Assembly (NCBI RefSeq): GCF_900445255.1
Contig: NZ_UAPU01000005.1
Coordinates: 693,001-757,000 of the forward strand
Length of the DNA: 64,000 nt
From: Anaerobiospirillum thomasii
GTDB lineage: Bacteria; Pseudomonadota; Gammaproteobacteria; Enterobacterales; Succinivibrionaceae
Direction: 5' to 3'
Shown one piece after another: positions 26,372 through 35,015 of the stretch (positions within the stretch are counted from its first letter, which is position 1; each line of letters opens with the position of its first letter). A program made the translations under genes and the position numbers. A model generated the notes under the pieces. It ran no database searches and was not told the DNA's origin. It saw only the letters and a list, made by a program, of their open reading frames with translations.

Positions 26372-27616
26372 TTAATGTCTTTCATCTGAGTCTGGATCAA
26401 ACTCGTGACTTGCATTGATAACCTTTGGCTTGTTTAAATTCCAGTAAGGTGATAACTCACGCAGTCTTTCAATAATGCCTGGAAGTACGCGCAGTACCTC
26501 ATCAATTTCAGCTTCGGTGGTGAAGCGTGATAATGAGAAGCGTATGGTGCCGTGGGCTGCTGAGAATGGAATACCCATAGCCTGCATTACATGAGATGGC
26601 TCTAATGACTCTGATGAGCAGGCAGAGCCTGAAGAGGCGGCAATACCATACTCATTGAGCATAAGTAAAATAGCCTCACCTTCAATAAACTTAAAGGCCA
26701 CATTCAGAGTATTTGGAGTTCTGTCAGTATCCTTGCCGGTAACAATAACCTCAGGAATGGTGCTGACAATACCCTGCTCAAGCTTGTCACGCAGTGCGCG
26801 TACACGGGTGTTAAGTTCATCCAGATGAGCCTTTGCAAGCTCACAGGCTACACCTAAACCTACAATGTAAGGTACGTTTTCAGTACCGGCACGACGTCCA
26901 CGCTCCTGATGACCGCCATGCAGATATGGCAGGAATCTGGTGCCACGGCGTACATACAGAGCACCTACACCCTTTGGAGCATGCAGCTTGTGACCAGAGA
27001 AGGAGAGCATACGCACCTGAGTGTTTTTAACATCTATGGCAATTTTACCTACAGCCTGCACCGCATCTGAGTGGAACAGTACATTGTGAGCTGCGGCAAT
27101 GTCAGCAAGCTGCTCTACAGGATAGATATTACCTGTCTCATTGTTGGCCCACATAATTGAGGCCAGGGCTGTTTTATCAGTAAGCAGTGACTCAAATGCT
27201 TTAGGATCTAGTGAGCCGTTCTGCATGGCTGAGAGGTATTTGACATTAACACCACGGGCCTCTAGGAATGAGCAGGTGTCAATAATGGCAGGATGCTCAA
27301 GCTTGGTGGTGACAATCTCATTTTTGTTCTTCTGTGTCCACAGTGCTGTCCATAAGGCAGTATTATCAGACTCTGAGGCACATGAGGTAAAGATAATCTC
27401 ATCTGGATACTGTGCACCTATAAGATCGGCAACCTGCTCACGGGCTCTAGCTATGGCCTTGGCAATAGGAGCGCCAAAACCGTGCTGAGATGAAGCATTG
27501 CCATAATAAGTGGTAAGGTATGGCATCATAGCCTCAACCACTTTAGGATCGATCATGGTGGTGGCATTGTTATCAAGATAAATACCGTCACCTGCACCCA
27601 TATTACTTGTATTCAT
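26372..27616 (-). CDS. nifS: Cysteine desulfurase NifS
   Basis: 414-residue PLP enzyme that takes sulfur from cysteine for Fe-S assembly. The PLP Lys is in SFSGHKLHAPKG and the catalytic Cys in SSGSACSSESLEPSHVM, typical of NifS/IscS type I enzymes. AAGGTAG is about 8 bases upstream of ATG 27616. It follows nifU with an 8-base gap in the same operon (bfd-like, nifU, nifS). A C-terminal extension of about 20 residues ends DPDSDERH. This gammaproteobacterium seems to use a NIF-type gene pair, as epsilonproteobacteria do; no isc or suf genes are in the window. Confidence 0.92.
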   Translation of the reverse strand: MNTSNMGAGDGIYLDNNATTMIDPKVVEAMMPYLTTYYGNASSQHGFGAPIAKAIARAREQVADLIGAQYPDEIIFTSCASESDNTALWTALWTQKNKNEIVTTKLEHPAIIDTCSFLEARGVNVKYLSAMQNGSLDPKAFESLLTDKTALASIMWANNETGNIYPVEQLADIAAAHNVLFHSDAVQAVGKIAIDVKNTQVRMLSFSGHKLHAPKGVGALYVRRGTRFLPYLHGGHQERGRRAGTENVPYIVGLGVACELAKAHLDELNTRVRALRDKLEQGIVSTIPEVIVTGKDTDRTPNTLNVAFKFIEGEAILLMLNEYGIAASSGSACSSESLEPSHVMQAMGIPFSAAHGTIRFSLSRFTTEAEIDEVLRVLPGIIERLRELSPYWNLNKPKVINASHEFDPDSDERH

Positions 27617-27624
27617 GTCTTTTA

Positions 27625-28542
27625 CTACCTTGTAACTACAGCAATCTCACGACCAACACTTTCAGCTAATTTCTTGCTGATAAAGGTTAAGGTCATATCT
27701 GACATAAGACCATTGGCCACCTGACCTGAAAGCTTGACTGTTACGGTATCACCGTCAATAGCCACAAGCTCTACAGAGCTGCCGTCAGGCACCAGACCTG
27801 ATTTAACCTCATCTAAAACCTGTACCACATTGTCATAGATCTCAGAACTTAAAGTCTTGTTATCAAGAGCTGCCTGCTCTTCAATGGCAGGGGCTGGCTC
27901 TGCTACAGTCTGAATCTTGATGGAAGGAATTTCTGTAGGAACATAACCTGGTCTTGGTACACCGCAGCGCTCTAAATCAACCCATACCTCATCAATGATC
28001 TCTTCAATGCGCATGTGGCATGACATACAGCCACCGCCGGCCTTGGTATAGTTGGTTACATCCTCAACTGTGGTTAAATGGTTTTCCCACACTGCTTTTT
28101 TAATCTTGTTGACGCCTACGCCAAAGCAGTGACAGACAATCTCACCGTCATCATGGGCATGCTCATAGGTCTTGCCGTGGTAGTGGGCAATAGCTGCATC
28201 TAAAGCCTCGCGACCCATAACAGAACAATGCATTTTCTCTGGAGGCAGACCACCTAGATAATCTGCAATCTGCTGATTGGTAATAGTCTCAGCCTCTTCT
28301 AATGTCAGGCCCTTGACCATCTCTGTCAGAGCAGATGATGATGCAATAGCGCTTCCGCAGCCATAGGTCTGGAAGGCGGCATCCTCAATAACATTGGTGG
28401 TTGGATTCACCTTGAGCATTAAACGCAGAGCGTCACCGCAGATGATAGAGCCAACATCGCCTACAGCGTTGGCATCTTCGATAACACGTGCATTGCGTGG
28501 ATGTAAAAAGTGATCCTTGACCTTATCAGAGTAATCCCACAT
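27625..28542 (-). CDS. nifU: Fe-S scaffold NifU, three-domain, Nfu domain without CxxC
   Basis: 305-residue scaffold. N-terminal IscU-like domain: conserved Cys in SIICGDAL, TYGCGSA and MHCSVMG. Central Bfd-like [2Fe-2S] domain, residues about 135-185: CHCFGVGVNKIKKAV...GGGCMSCHMR, with C-x-C and C-x2-C ligands. C-terminal Nfu-type domain (residues about 235-305): VPDGSSVELVAIDGDTVTVKLSGQ then VANGLMSDMTLTFISKKL. In a functional Nfu domain the stretch after LSG holds CSGCP (or CxxC); here there is no cysteine, so this domain cannot hold an Fe-S cluster in the usual way. GAGG precedes the ATG by about 9 bases. Confidence 0.9.
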   Translation of the reverse strand: MWDYSDKVKDHFLHPRNARVIEDANAVGDVGSIICGDALRLMLKVNPTTNVIEDAAFQTYGCGSAIASSSALTEMVKGLTLEEAETITNQQIADYLGGLPPEKMHCSVMGREALDAAIAHYHGKTYEHAHDDGEIVCHCFGVGVNKIKKAVWENHLTTVEDVTNYTKAGGGCMSCHMRIEEIIDEVWVDLERCGVPRPGYVPTEIPSIKIQTVAEPAPAIEEQAALDNKTLSSEIYDNVVQVLDEVKSGLVPDGSSVELVAIDGDTVTVKLSGQVANGLMSDMTLTFISKKLAESVGREIAVVTR

Positions 28543-28567
28543 TGTAATACCTCGTCCTTATTTTTTA

Positions 28568-28801
28568 TTAGTCACGTTTAATATTCTGCTCTTTTTCAAT
28601 AATAGCCCAGACCTCGTCCAGAAGCTCTTCAATGCGCATATGGCATGACATACAACCACCACCGGCCTTGGTTTTTTCTGTTACTTCCTCTACGGTTTTT
28701 AATTTATCAAGATAGATGGCCTTTTTAATGGTAAAGGAGTCTACACCAAAGCAGTAACAAATCTTTTCATTGTTCTCATCAGTAAATGGCAGGTTTTCCA
28801 T
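28568..28801 (-). CDS. Stand-alone Bfd-like [2Fe-2S] protein
   Basis: 77 residues, the first gene of the nif-like operon. The whole protein matches the central NifU domain: CYCFGVDSFTIKKAI, then GGGCMSCHMRIEELLDEVW, with the same four Cys ligands (C-x-C, C-x2-C) and even the identical GGGCMSCHMRIEE stretch as NifU. AGGA stands 8 bases before ATG 28801. It probably arose by duplication of the NifU middle domain and may shuttle electrons or clusters to NifU. Role inferred from context only. Confidence 0.75.
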   Translation of the reverse strand: MENLPFTDENNEKICYCFGVDSFTIKKAIYLDKLKTVEEVTEKTKAGGGCMSCHMRIEELLDEVWAIIEKEQNIKRD

Positions 28802-29319
28802 AGCTAAATCCTAATACTAAAATCTGTTTAAACAAATTGAGGCTCTTAATCTTCACTACAAGAGCGGCTTATATTGTACCTACAAAAGGCAAAAAAGATC
28901 ACAGTATGTTAGGCAAAATGATCAACAGAATATTTTTATCAGATTTTACATATACTTGATAAAGTTTTTGCACAAATAAAACTGTATACAGCAGGCTTTA
29001 AGGCTTTGTGTCAGATATGGCGCTGACGGTGTTTAAATCCTGTTTTTGCACTGTGTACAATATCTGACAATTATAGACTGATTTTTAGTTAAAAGACATC
29101 AGCAAAAGCCTAAACTTACAGTCTAAGAACAGTTTTTAAGCAAGATACCCAAACCTGCAATTTATAAAAACAGGGACATGGTGTGCTATGCCCATGGGGA
29201 GGTGGGTATCAGGCAGATGCACTTAGTATTATGCCTATCAACAGTGATTGGTTCAGCCCTCTCTTGAGTGTGGCACCTATAAGAGCATCTACATGCTGTG
29301 TATTGTAGGGTTAAGCAGT
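28802..29319. other. Non-coding region upstream of the nif-like operon
   Basis: About 520 bases without a convincing gene. It must carry the promoter of the bfd-like/nifU/nifS operon on the minus strand. AT-rich tracts are frequent and no IscR-type box was recognised. Confidence 0.4.
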
Positions 29320-29770
29320 TGCGCTATAAGGTTAAATTAACATCACCTGATCTTAAGTTATTGTATGGTGCCACATAATACCTATCGTCCATCCAACACT
29401 TTTATTCAGATCCTCTCTTCTTTGCAATATTGCCCAAAGATGCAGTCTTACATTTTTTCTTGAAAAAGCCTATGCCAATGCCATAGACATGTTTATATTG
29501 TGCACTAAACAGATCTGCATATTTCTTTTCTATGATTTGATCTGTAGCCTCATTAGCGACCTCTAGACAGTCATCTGTTGCAGCTCTTTTAAACTCTAAT
29601 ATAACTGCTCTATCATTAGATGAGTCTTTAAGAATGATGTCACTATAGCCAAGACCACTTTCACTCTCATCTAACATAGTAATACCACAATCGGTTACAG
29701 CCTCTATCAAAAGACCCTGCATAAAACCATGATAGTATTGCTCATGACCTGAGTGCCTAATACTTATATA
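29320..29770. repeat. Duplicated block A: 3' end of AAA/PDDEXK gene 1 plus downstream flank
   Basis: From TTGCGCTATAAGGTTAAATT at about 29319 to about 29770 the sequence is nearly the same as 38970-39420, with only scattered differences (for example GCAGTC/GCAATC and CAGATC/TAGATC). The match starts in the intergenic flank and runs through the stop codon into the coding region. Identity then declines toward the 5' halves of the genes, which points to gene conversion or a recent duplication of the 3' part. Confidence 0.85.
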
Positions 29771-31228
29771 GGTTTTCAATACTGTATTGATAATATCCTG
29801 AGCCTTGGCAATATCATTACACAGTAATGCATCTAAAAGATTATAACCCTGTGCACTCCAGGTTGCATCGTCCTCTGAATATAAAACACCAAGCCTGCTT
29901 TCAAAGGCCTGTCTTACCTCATAATTTGGTATTTTAACTCTGACATTGCCTCTTAGTGCTGAGTCATCAGTTAAGGTAACATAACCTGTCTGCAACAGCA
30001 TTGTAAAAAAGGTATCAAAGCTCATACCTTGTTTAATATCAGGATAAACACTAAATTCAGAGAGTTTTATTAAAACTGATTTACCATCCATTAAATCCTG
30101 TAGCTTTTGTATATTGTCACCGTCATTAGCCTCTATTGAGTTTTTAGTAAACAGAGTGATGATGTCATTGCCAGAGGTGTTGACCCAATAGGCCTCAGGC
30201 TCCTCGCTACCATCAGTTACTGATAAACAGTACTCCATTAAAGACCACGGGCAATAGACATTCTCATGGCCAAATCTATAGCCGTTATACCACTTTTTAA
30301 TCTCATCTCTTTTAGACTCAACACCAAAGTCACTGATGATTTTATCAGTCTGCTCCTGCGTAAAGCCAAAGAAGGATGAGTAAAGCTCATCGTTTATATT
30401 AAAGGTGGTAAAGTTATTGGCATCAGTAAAGACACTTTGATGGGCAATTTTTAAACAGCCTGTAATAATGCCCTTATACAGCCAGGCATCTGGATCCTGC
30501 TTAAAGGTATTAACACTTATATCGCGGATAATGGCCAGCATTTCATCATAATACGGCTCTTTGGCCACAACTGCCTTTTGCAATGGCACATCATACTCAT
30601 CTATAAGGATTAAAACTTGTCTGTCATACTCTGTATAGATCATATCTGCAAGTGTTGGTATGAAGGTTCCACAATAAGATATTGCTGTATCAAGCAAAGC
30701 ATCATTTTTTAATTCACCTTTGTGTTTGAAACAAAAATTGTAAATACTTAAAAAAAGATCTTTTTGCGCCTGAGGAATTTTTCTACTATCTGCAAGAAAC
30801 AGAAAATATTTATACAGCAGTGCTATCTTAGTAAGAATTTTATCAACGGCCTGATGAAAACATAGGCCCTCAACACCTCTAAAAGAGACATAGATAACAG
30901 GCAGCTGTCCCATAACCTTATCACGCAGCTCTTTGTACTCATCCTGAGAGACTGCAAAGTTACGGCCATTGTCTATAAAGAGTTTTTGCTGATAGGATGT
31001 GTCACCAGGATTTTTATAGTTAAGCTCACAAAAGGCCTTTATCATGGACATATTTAAAGTTTTGCCAAAGCGACGGGGTCTTGTGAATAAGGCAATTTCA
31101 ACCTCATCAGAGCTGCAAAGAAGTGTTTTTAAGTATGAGGTTTTATCTACATAATAAGCATTAGATTGAATAAGCTTTTCAAAGCTCTCACAGCCTGGTA
31201 ATACTTTTGGCTTTGCGTGTGTGTCCAT
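29402..31228 (-). CDS. AAA-ATPase-like / PDDEXK_9 nuclease-fold protein, copy 1
   Basis: 608 residues. N-terminal AAA-ATPase-like domain: Walker A in TRPRRFGKTLNMSM, Walker B in VLILIDEYDVPLQ. Central LYKGIITGCLKIAHQSVF and FFGFTQEQTDKIISDFG are typical of this family. C-terminal PD-(D/E)XK-like domain: GLGYSDIILKDSS followed by AVILEFKRA, the expected Asp then Glu-x-Lys. AGAGG precedes ATG 31228. Its function is unknown; such genes are numerous in gut anaerobes and may belong to defence or mobile systems. A second copy at 39053 is close to identical over the last 160 residues, but its first 60 residues and the region around 130-190 differ strongly. Confidence 0.85.
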   Translation of the reverse strand: MDTHAKPKVLPGCESFEKLIQSNAYYVDKTSYLKTLLCSSDEVEIALFTRPRRFGKTLNMSMIKAFCELNYKNPGDTSYQQKLFIDNGRNFAVSQDEYKELRDKVMGQLPVIYVSFRGVEGLCFHQAVDKILTKIALLYKYFLFLADSRKIPQAQKDLFLSIYNFCFKHKGELKNDALLDTAISYCGTFIPTLADMIYTEYDRQVLILIDEYDVPLQKAVVAKEPYYDEMLAIIRDISVNTFKQDPDAWLYKGIITGCLKIAHQSVFTDANNFTTFNINDELYSSFFGFTQEQTDKIISDFGVESKRDEIKKWYNGYRFGHENVYCPWSLMEYCLSVTDGSEEPEAYWVNTSGNDIITLFTKNSIEANDGDNIQKLQDLMDGKSVLIKLSEFSVYPDIKQGMSFDTFFTMLLQTGYVTLTDDSALRGNVRVKIPNYEVRQAFESRLGVLYSEDDATWSAQGYNLLDALLCNDIAKAQDIINTVLKTYISIRHSGHEQYYHGFMQGLLIEAVTDCGITMLDESESGLGYSDIILKDSSNDRAVILEFKRAATDDCLEVANEATDQIIEKKYADLFSAQYKHVYGIGIGFFKKKCKTASLGNIAKKRGSE

Positions 31229-31479
31229 AATAAAAACCTCTAATGCTCCATTTTTATATGTAATACCTTTGTATGCAATTTCATTATTTTAGTGCATCCA
31301 TGTGAGCACTTTAACCTTATAATACTAGCATTATTTATAAATTAGAACACAGAACTCTGTATACCAAAATAGTTGCAGCAAAGGTGGTCTTTGATATGAC
31401 AGCTATGCATCTTAAAGGTTACAGATCTAAAGGGTCATGGGTATCTTACGTTTTAAAAGCCTACTGCCAAAAATAAAAA

Positions 31480-31947
31480 TTAAACTCCGGCCAGTTCTTT
31501 GCCAAGAGCGCAGCGTGGTGTAATCTCTCTTTTTAAAATAACGCTGACCTGACATCGGCCATAGGTACTCTCAAGCATGCGCACAAAATCATTTAAAGCA
31601 CAGCTGTCTGTAAAACTGCCTGTAAGCTCATAGCCAAAGGCACCTGTAACACGATTGAGCTCTGTCACCCCAAGATATTTATCCATCTCAAGAATAAAAC
31701 GCTCGGTAAGACCTACAGGCACATCAACAAGTATCCTGGCCTCAATATTAAGACCGAACTTCTTCTCGCCTATAATCACTCTGTAGGCTTGTATGATACC
31801 TGCACCCTCAAGTCTTTTTAAACGCGAGGCAATAGCCGGTGCTGACAAGCCTACAATACTGCTCAGATCGCGTAGTGACAGACGTGCATCCTCACGCAGA
31901 GCACTGATTAAAAGCAGATCATACTCATCTAACTTAAATGAGATCAT
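31480..31947 (-). CDS. Lrp/AsnC-family transcriptional regulator
   Basis: 155 residues with an N-terminal winged helix-turn-helix (LSLRDLSSIVGLSAPAIASRL, residues about 22-43) and a C-terminal RAM/AsnC ligand domain (EARILVDVPVGLTERFI, VTELNRVTGAFGYEL). Its ATGA overlaps the copA stop by four bases, so it is expressed with copA. Lrp-type proteins usually sense amino acids, so a role with a copper ATPase is unexpected; copper genes are usually controlled by CueR or CopY. Whether it controls copA or merely shares the transcript is unknown. Confidence 0.85.
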   Translation of the reverse strand: MISFKLDEYDLLLISALREDARLSLRDLSSIVGLSAPAIASRLKRLEGAGIIQAYRVIIGEKKFGLNIEARILVDVPVGLTERFILEMDKYLGVTELNRVTGAFGYELTGSFTDSCALNDFVRMLESTYGRCQVSVILKREITPRCALGKELAGV

Positions 31948-34418
31948 TTGATGGCACTTACCTTAAAGCCAAGAGACTCAACCACACTCTTTAACATAGC
32001 ATCATCAAGAGCGCTGTTTAAATCAAAGCTGGCCTTTTTCTCATCAAGTACAACCTCAAGATTCTCAACGCCTGGCAGTGCAGATAAGGCCTTGTGAACA
32101 GATGAGGTGCAGTGGGAGCAGCTCATACCTTCAATAAATATTTCCTTATGCATTTTTATCTCTCCTGCTTTGGCATTTTCCTGCCTTTGATTATTATCCT
32201 CATTGGCTCTTAGATTGATAAAGGACAGTCGCAGTGCATTTAAAACCACGCATATGGAGCTTATACTCATCAAAAGAGCACAAAGCATAGGATTTAGCTT
32301 TATATCTGCACTATAGAATACGCCACAGGCAACAGGTATGGCAATAATATTGTAAAAAAAGGCCCAAAATAAATTCTCTTTGATATTTCTTACAGTGCGC
32401 TTTGATATCTCAATGGCATTGACAAGTGAGTGCAGTGATTTTTGCATTAAGACCACATCACATGAGGCAATGGCAATATCACTAGCCCCCTTAAGTCCCA
32501 CGCCCACAAAGGCAGAAGCCAGGGCCGGCGCATCATTGATGCCATCTCCTGCAAAGCACACCTTTTTATTATTATCCTGCTCACTTTGTATATAAAAGGC
32601 CTTATCTTTTGGCAAAAGCTCATATTTATAATCATCAAGACAAAGCTCTGAGGCTACATAGGCAGCTGCACTTTTACCATCACCTGTGAGCATAGTGCAT
32701 TTGATGTGCATCTTATGCAGCCTGTCTATAAGGCCATAGGCACTGCCTTTTATGCTATCGCCAAGAACATACAAAGCTATAACTTTATCCTTATCGCACA
32801 AAAGAAGACACAGACAGCCTCTTTTTTCATACATATCAATGCTGTGTAAAAAGCTTGTATCAATTGTAACCCCCAGTCTTTGCGCACTTTTGACATTGAC
32901 AAAGGCATATTGTGTCCCAAAGATAGTGCCAAAGACGCCCTCACCCTCTTTATAGCTATAATCACTGACCTCCACTGTCTGAGCCTTTAGAGCCTTTTGC
33001 AAGGATGTGGCAATTAAATGCGAGCTTTTATGCTCAAGGGATAACACAAGCTGATTGTAAAAAGGCTCAAGAGCATCAACTAAGCCCTGCATAAATAAAA
33101 GTTTAAATGAGCCTTGTGTCAGAGTACCTGTCTTGTCAAAAAACACAGTATCAACAAGTCTTAAGCGCTCAATGACTTTGGCTGATTTAAATAAAATGCC
33201 ATGACGGGCTGCAAGACCTGTTCCCACCATAATGGCAGTTGGTGTGGCAAGGCCTAAGGCACAGGGGCAGGAGATCACAAGCACACTTACACAAAATTCA
33301 AAGGCAAGAGGCAGACTGCTGGTTTTTAAATACCAGACAATAAAGGTTATAAGAGCAATGATTAGAATTGCTGGGACAAAGATTGAAGCAATTTTGTCTG
33401 CAAGGCGGGCAATATCAGGCTTTTGGGCACTGGCCTTATCCACAAGGGCAATAATTTCAAATAATGTGCTGTCCTTTAAAGATCTGGTCACCTGTATCTG
33501 TCCATAGCCGCTGTGCACGCTGCAACCAGATAAAACCTTATCACCGCACATAACGCTCTGTGGCAGTGACTCGCCTGTTATGGCCCTTGCATCAAGGCTT
33601 AATGAGCCCTGTATCAGATAACCATCAGCACCAATACTATCCCCTGCCTTAAGCTCAATAATATCGTCCTTTTTGATACTTGCAGCATCTACAATTAAAA
33701 CCCTGTCCCCTACAATTTTGCGGCAGGTCTTAGGCGCAAGAGATACAAGGGCATCCAAGGCATCCTTGGTTTTAACCCTGGCCTTGTGCTCTATATACTT
33801 GCCAATACTGATAAGAGTTAAAATCATGGCAGCTGATTCATAATATAGATTTAAAGAATGATGCACTGCCTGCAATGTCAGATCTTTATCAATTAAGAGC
33901 GTATTTACAAGTGAGTAGATAAAGGAGATTAATGAGCCTAAGGCTACAAGCGTATCCATATTGGCAGACTTTGAGAGTATTGCTTTAAAGCCGCTTATAA
34001 AATAATGGCGCTGTACATACATAATGACAGCTGTTAAAGCACATTGCAAAAGGGCATTGCCATAGGCATTATCAACAATGTGAAAAGAGAACATGGGCCC
34101 CATGGAAAAGAGCATAAGTAAGGAGCACAGACAGGCAGTTACAATAAGCTTTACAAGATCCTTATCAAAAGCGCTGCCAGATTGTATAGCATCGCTACTT
34201 ATTGCATCTGTATCTGAAATTTTATAGCCAAGATCTTCTACACAAGAGAGCACGAGCTTACTATCTGAGCTTTTGTCCAGATCAAGACTTACTCTTTCTT
34301 GCAGCAGTGCCACCTGTGCATTGCTCACTCCCTCTATCTTTGCTAAAGCCTTTTGTATTTTAAGAGCACAGGCAGCGCAGCTCATGCCCTCTACTTTATA
34401 AACCTTGTGTAATGCCAT
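31944..34418 (-). CDS. copA: Copper-exporting P-type ATPase with N- and C-terminal metal-binding domains
   Basis: 824-residue inner-membrane Cu(I) pump. The ATG at 34418 is preferred (MALHKVYKVEGMSCAACAL); the frame extends to a TTG at 34439. N-terminal HMA domain GMSCAAC; membrane metal site VISCPCALGLATPT; phosphorylation site FFDKTGTLTQ; hinge FAGDGINDAPALA. The nucleotide-domain motif appears as LEHKSSHLIAT, not the usual SEHPLA. After the last membrane helix a linker leads to a second HMA domain, GMSCSHCTSSVHKALSALPG, of about 69 residues. This CopZ-like tail is rare; AGGAG stands 8 bases before an internal ATG at 32153, so it might also be made alone. Downstream is an Lrp-type gene in overlap. 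Confidence 0.92.
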   Translation of the reverse strand: MALHKVYKVEGMSCAACALKIQKALAKIEGVSNAQVALLQERVSLDLDKSSDSKLVLSCVEDLGYKISDTDAISSDAIQSGSAFDKDLVKLIVTACLCSLLMLFSMGPMFSFHIVDNAYGNALLQCALTAVIMYVQRHYFISGFKAILSKSANMDTLVALGSLISFIYSLVNTLLIDKDLTLQAVHHSLNLYYESAAMILTLISIGKYIEHKARVKTKDALDALVSLAPKTCRKIVGDRVLIVDAASIKKDDIIELKAGDSIGADGYLIQGSLSLDARAITGESLPQSVMCGDKVLSGCSVHSGYGQIQVTRSLKDSTLFEIIALVDKASAQKPDIARLADKIASIFVPAILIIALITFIVWYLKTSSLPLAFEFCVSVLVISCPCALGLATPTAIMVGTGLAARHGILFKSAKVIERLRLVDTVFFDKTGTLTQGSFKLLFMQGLVDALEPFYNQLVLSLEHKSSHLIATSLQKALKAQTVEVSDYSYKEGEGVFGTIFGTQYAFVNVKSAQRLGVTIDTSFLHSIDMYEKRGCLCLLLCDKDKVIALYVLGDSIKGSAYGLIDRLHKMHIKCTMLTGDGKSAAAYVASELCLDDYKYELLPKDKAFYIQSEQDNNKKVCFAGDGINDAPALASAFVGVGLKGASDIAIASCDVVLMQKSLHSLVNAIEISKRTVRNIKENLFWAFFYNIIAIPVACGVFYSADIKLNPMLCALLMSISSICVVLNALRLSFINLRANEDNNQRQENAKAGEIKMHKEIFIEGMSCSHCTSSVHKALSALPGVENLEVVLDEKKASFDLNSALDDAMLKSVVESLGFKVSAIK

Positions 34419-34604
34419 ATTTATCTTTGCACATAACAATATGCCTCAAACTTTTACAAGCTTAAGGCATACAAAAGAGTTAGATTAGGATTGCTTCATG
34501 CCAAATTAATGACAGAGTTATAATAGCACATTTTTTACAAAAGTTAGCAGAAGCTAACTAAATTTTTAAAAAACTTTTATTTCTCTATGATCTTTAAGAA
34601 AATT

Positions 34605-35015
34605 TTATTGTAATTTTGTTGTCTTGTGTGGTTCATCACTGACAAAGCGTATGGCTGTAAGCTCTTTGTTTATATATTTTATCTGAGCTTTGACTTTGTC
34701 AAATTCTACCTGTGACTTCATCTGTCTGTACTGTGCACCATAAGTTTTAGCTACAGGAAAATTTACATAATCCTTGTGCAGAATAAAATCCTCAGACTCA
34801 GGACGTACAAAGATCTGCGTGGCATCATCAAGATATTTTTTAACCACACTTGAGCTTTCATACAGAGCCTGACTGTAGCTGAAAGTAGCGTAGACATAAA
34901 AGGCAATGTGCCCTAAAAGAGATAGAAACACTGTCAGCACAAAAAGCATCAGAGCCTTTTTGCGATCAAAGGCTACAGTCTTTAGAGATCTTAAATACTC
35001 AGCCTTAGTCAGCAT
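34605..35015 (-). CDS. Single-pass membrane protein, partner of the ExeA-like ATPase
   Basis: 136 residues, unrecognised. The ATG at 35015 has AGAGG 6 bases upstream and overlaps the end of the upstream ATPase gene by about 11 bases, suggesting translational coupling. A basic start (MLTKAEYLRSLKT, then FDRKK) precedes one membrane helix (ALMLFVLTVFLSLLGHIAFYVY), and the remaining 80 residues (periplasmic by the positive-inside rule) are charged and contain a possible coiled coil. The layout resembles GspB-type partners of ExeA, but the similarity is of arrangement, not sequence. Confidence 0.7.
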   Translation of the reverse strand: MLTKAEYLRSLKTVAFDRKKALMLFVLTVFLSLLGHIAFYVYATFSYSQALYESSSVVKKYLDDATQIFVRPESEDFILHKDYVNFPVAKTYGAQYRQMKSQVEFDKVKAQIKYINKELTAIRFVSDEPHKTTKLQ

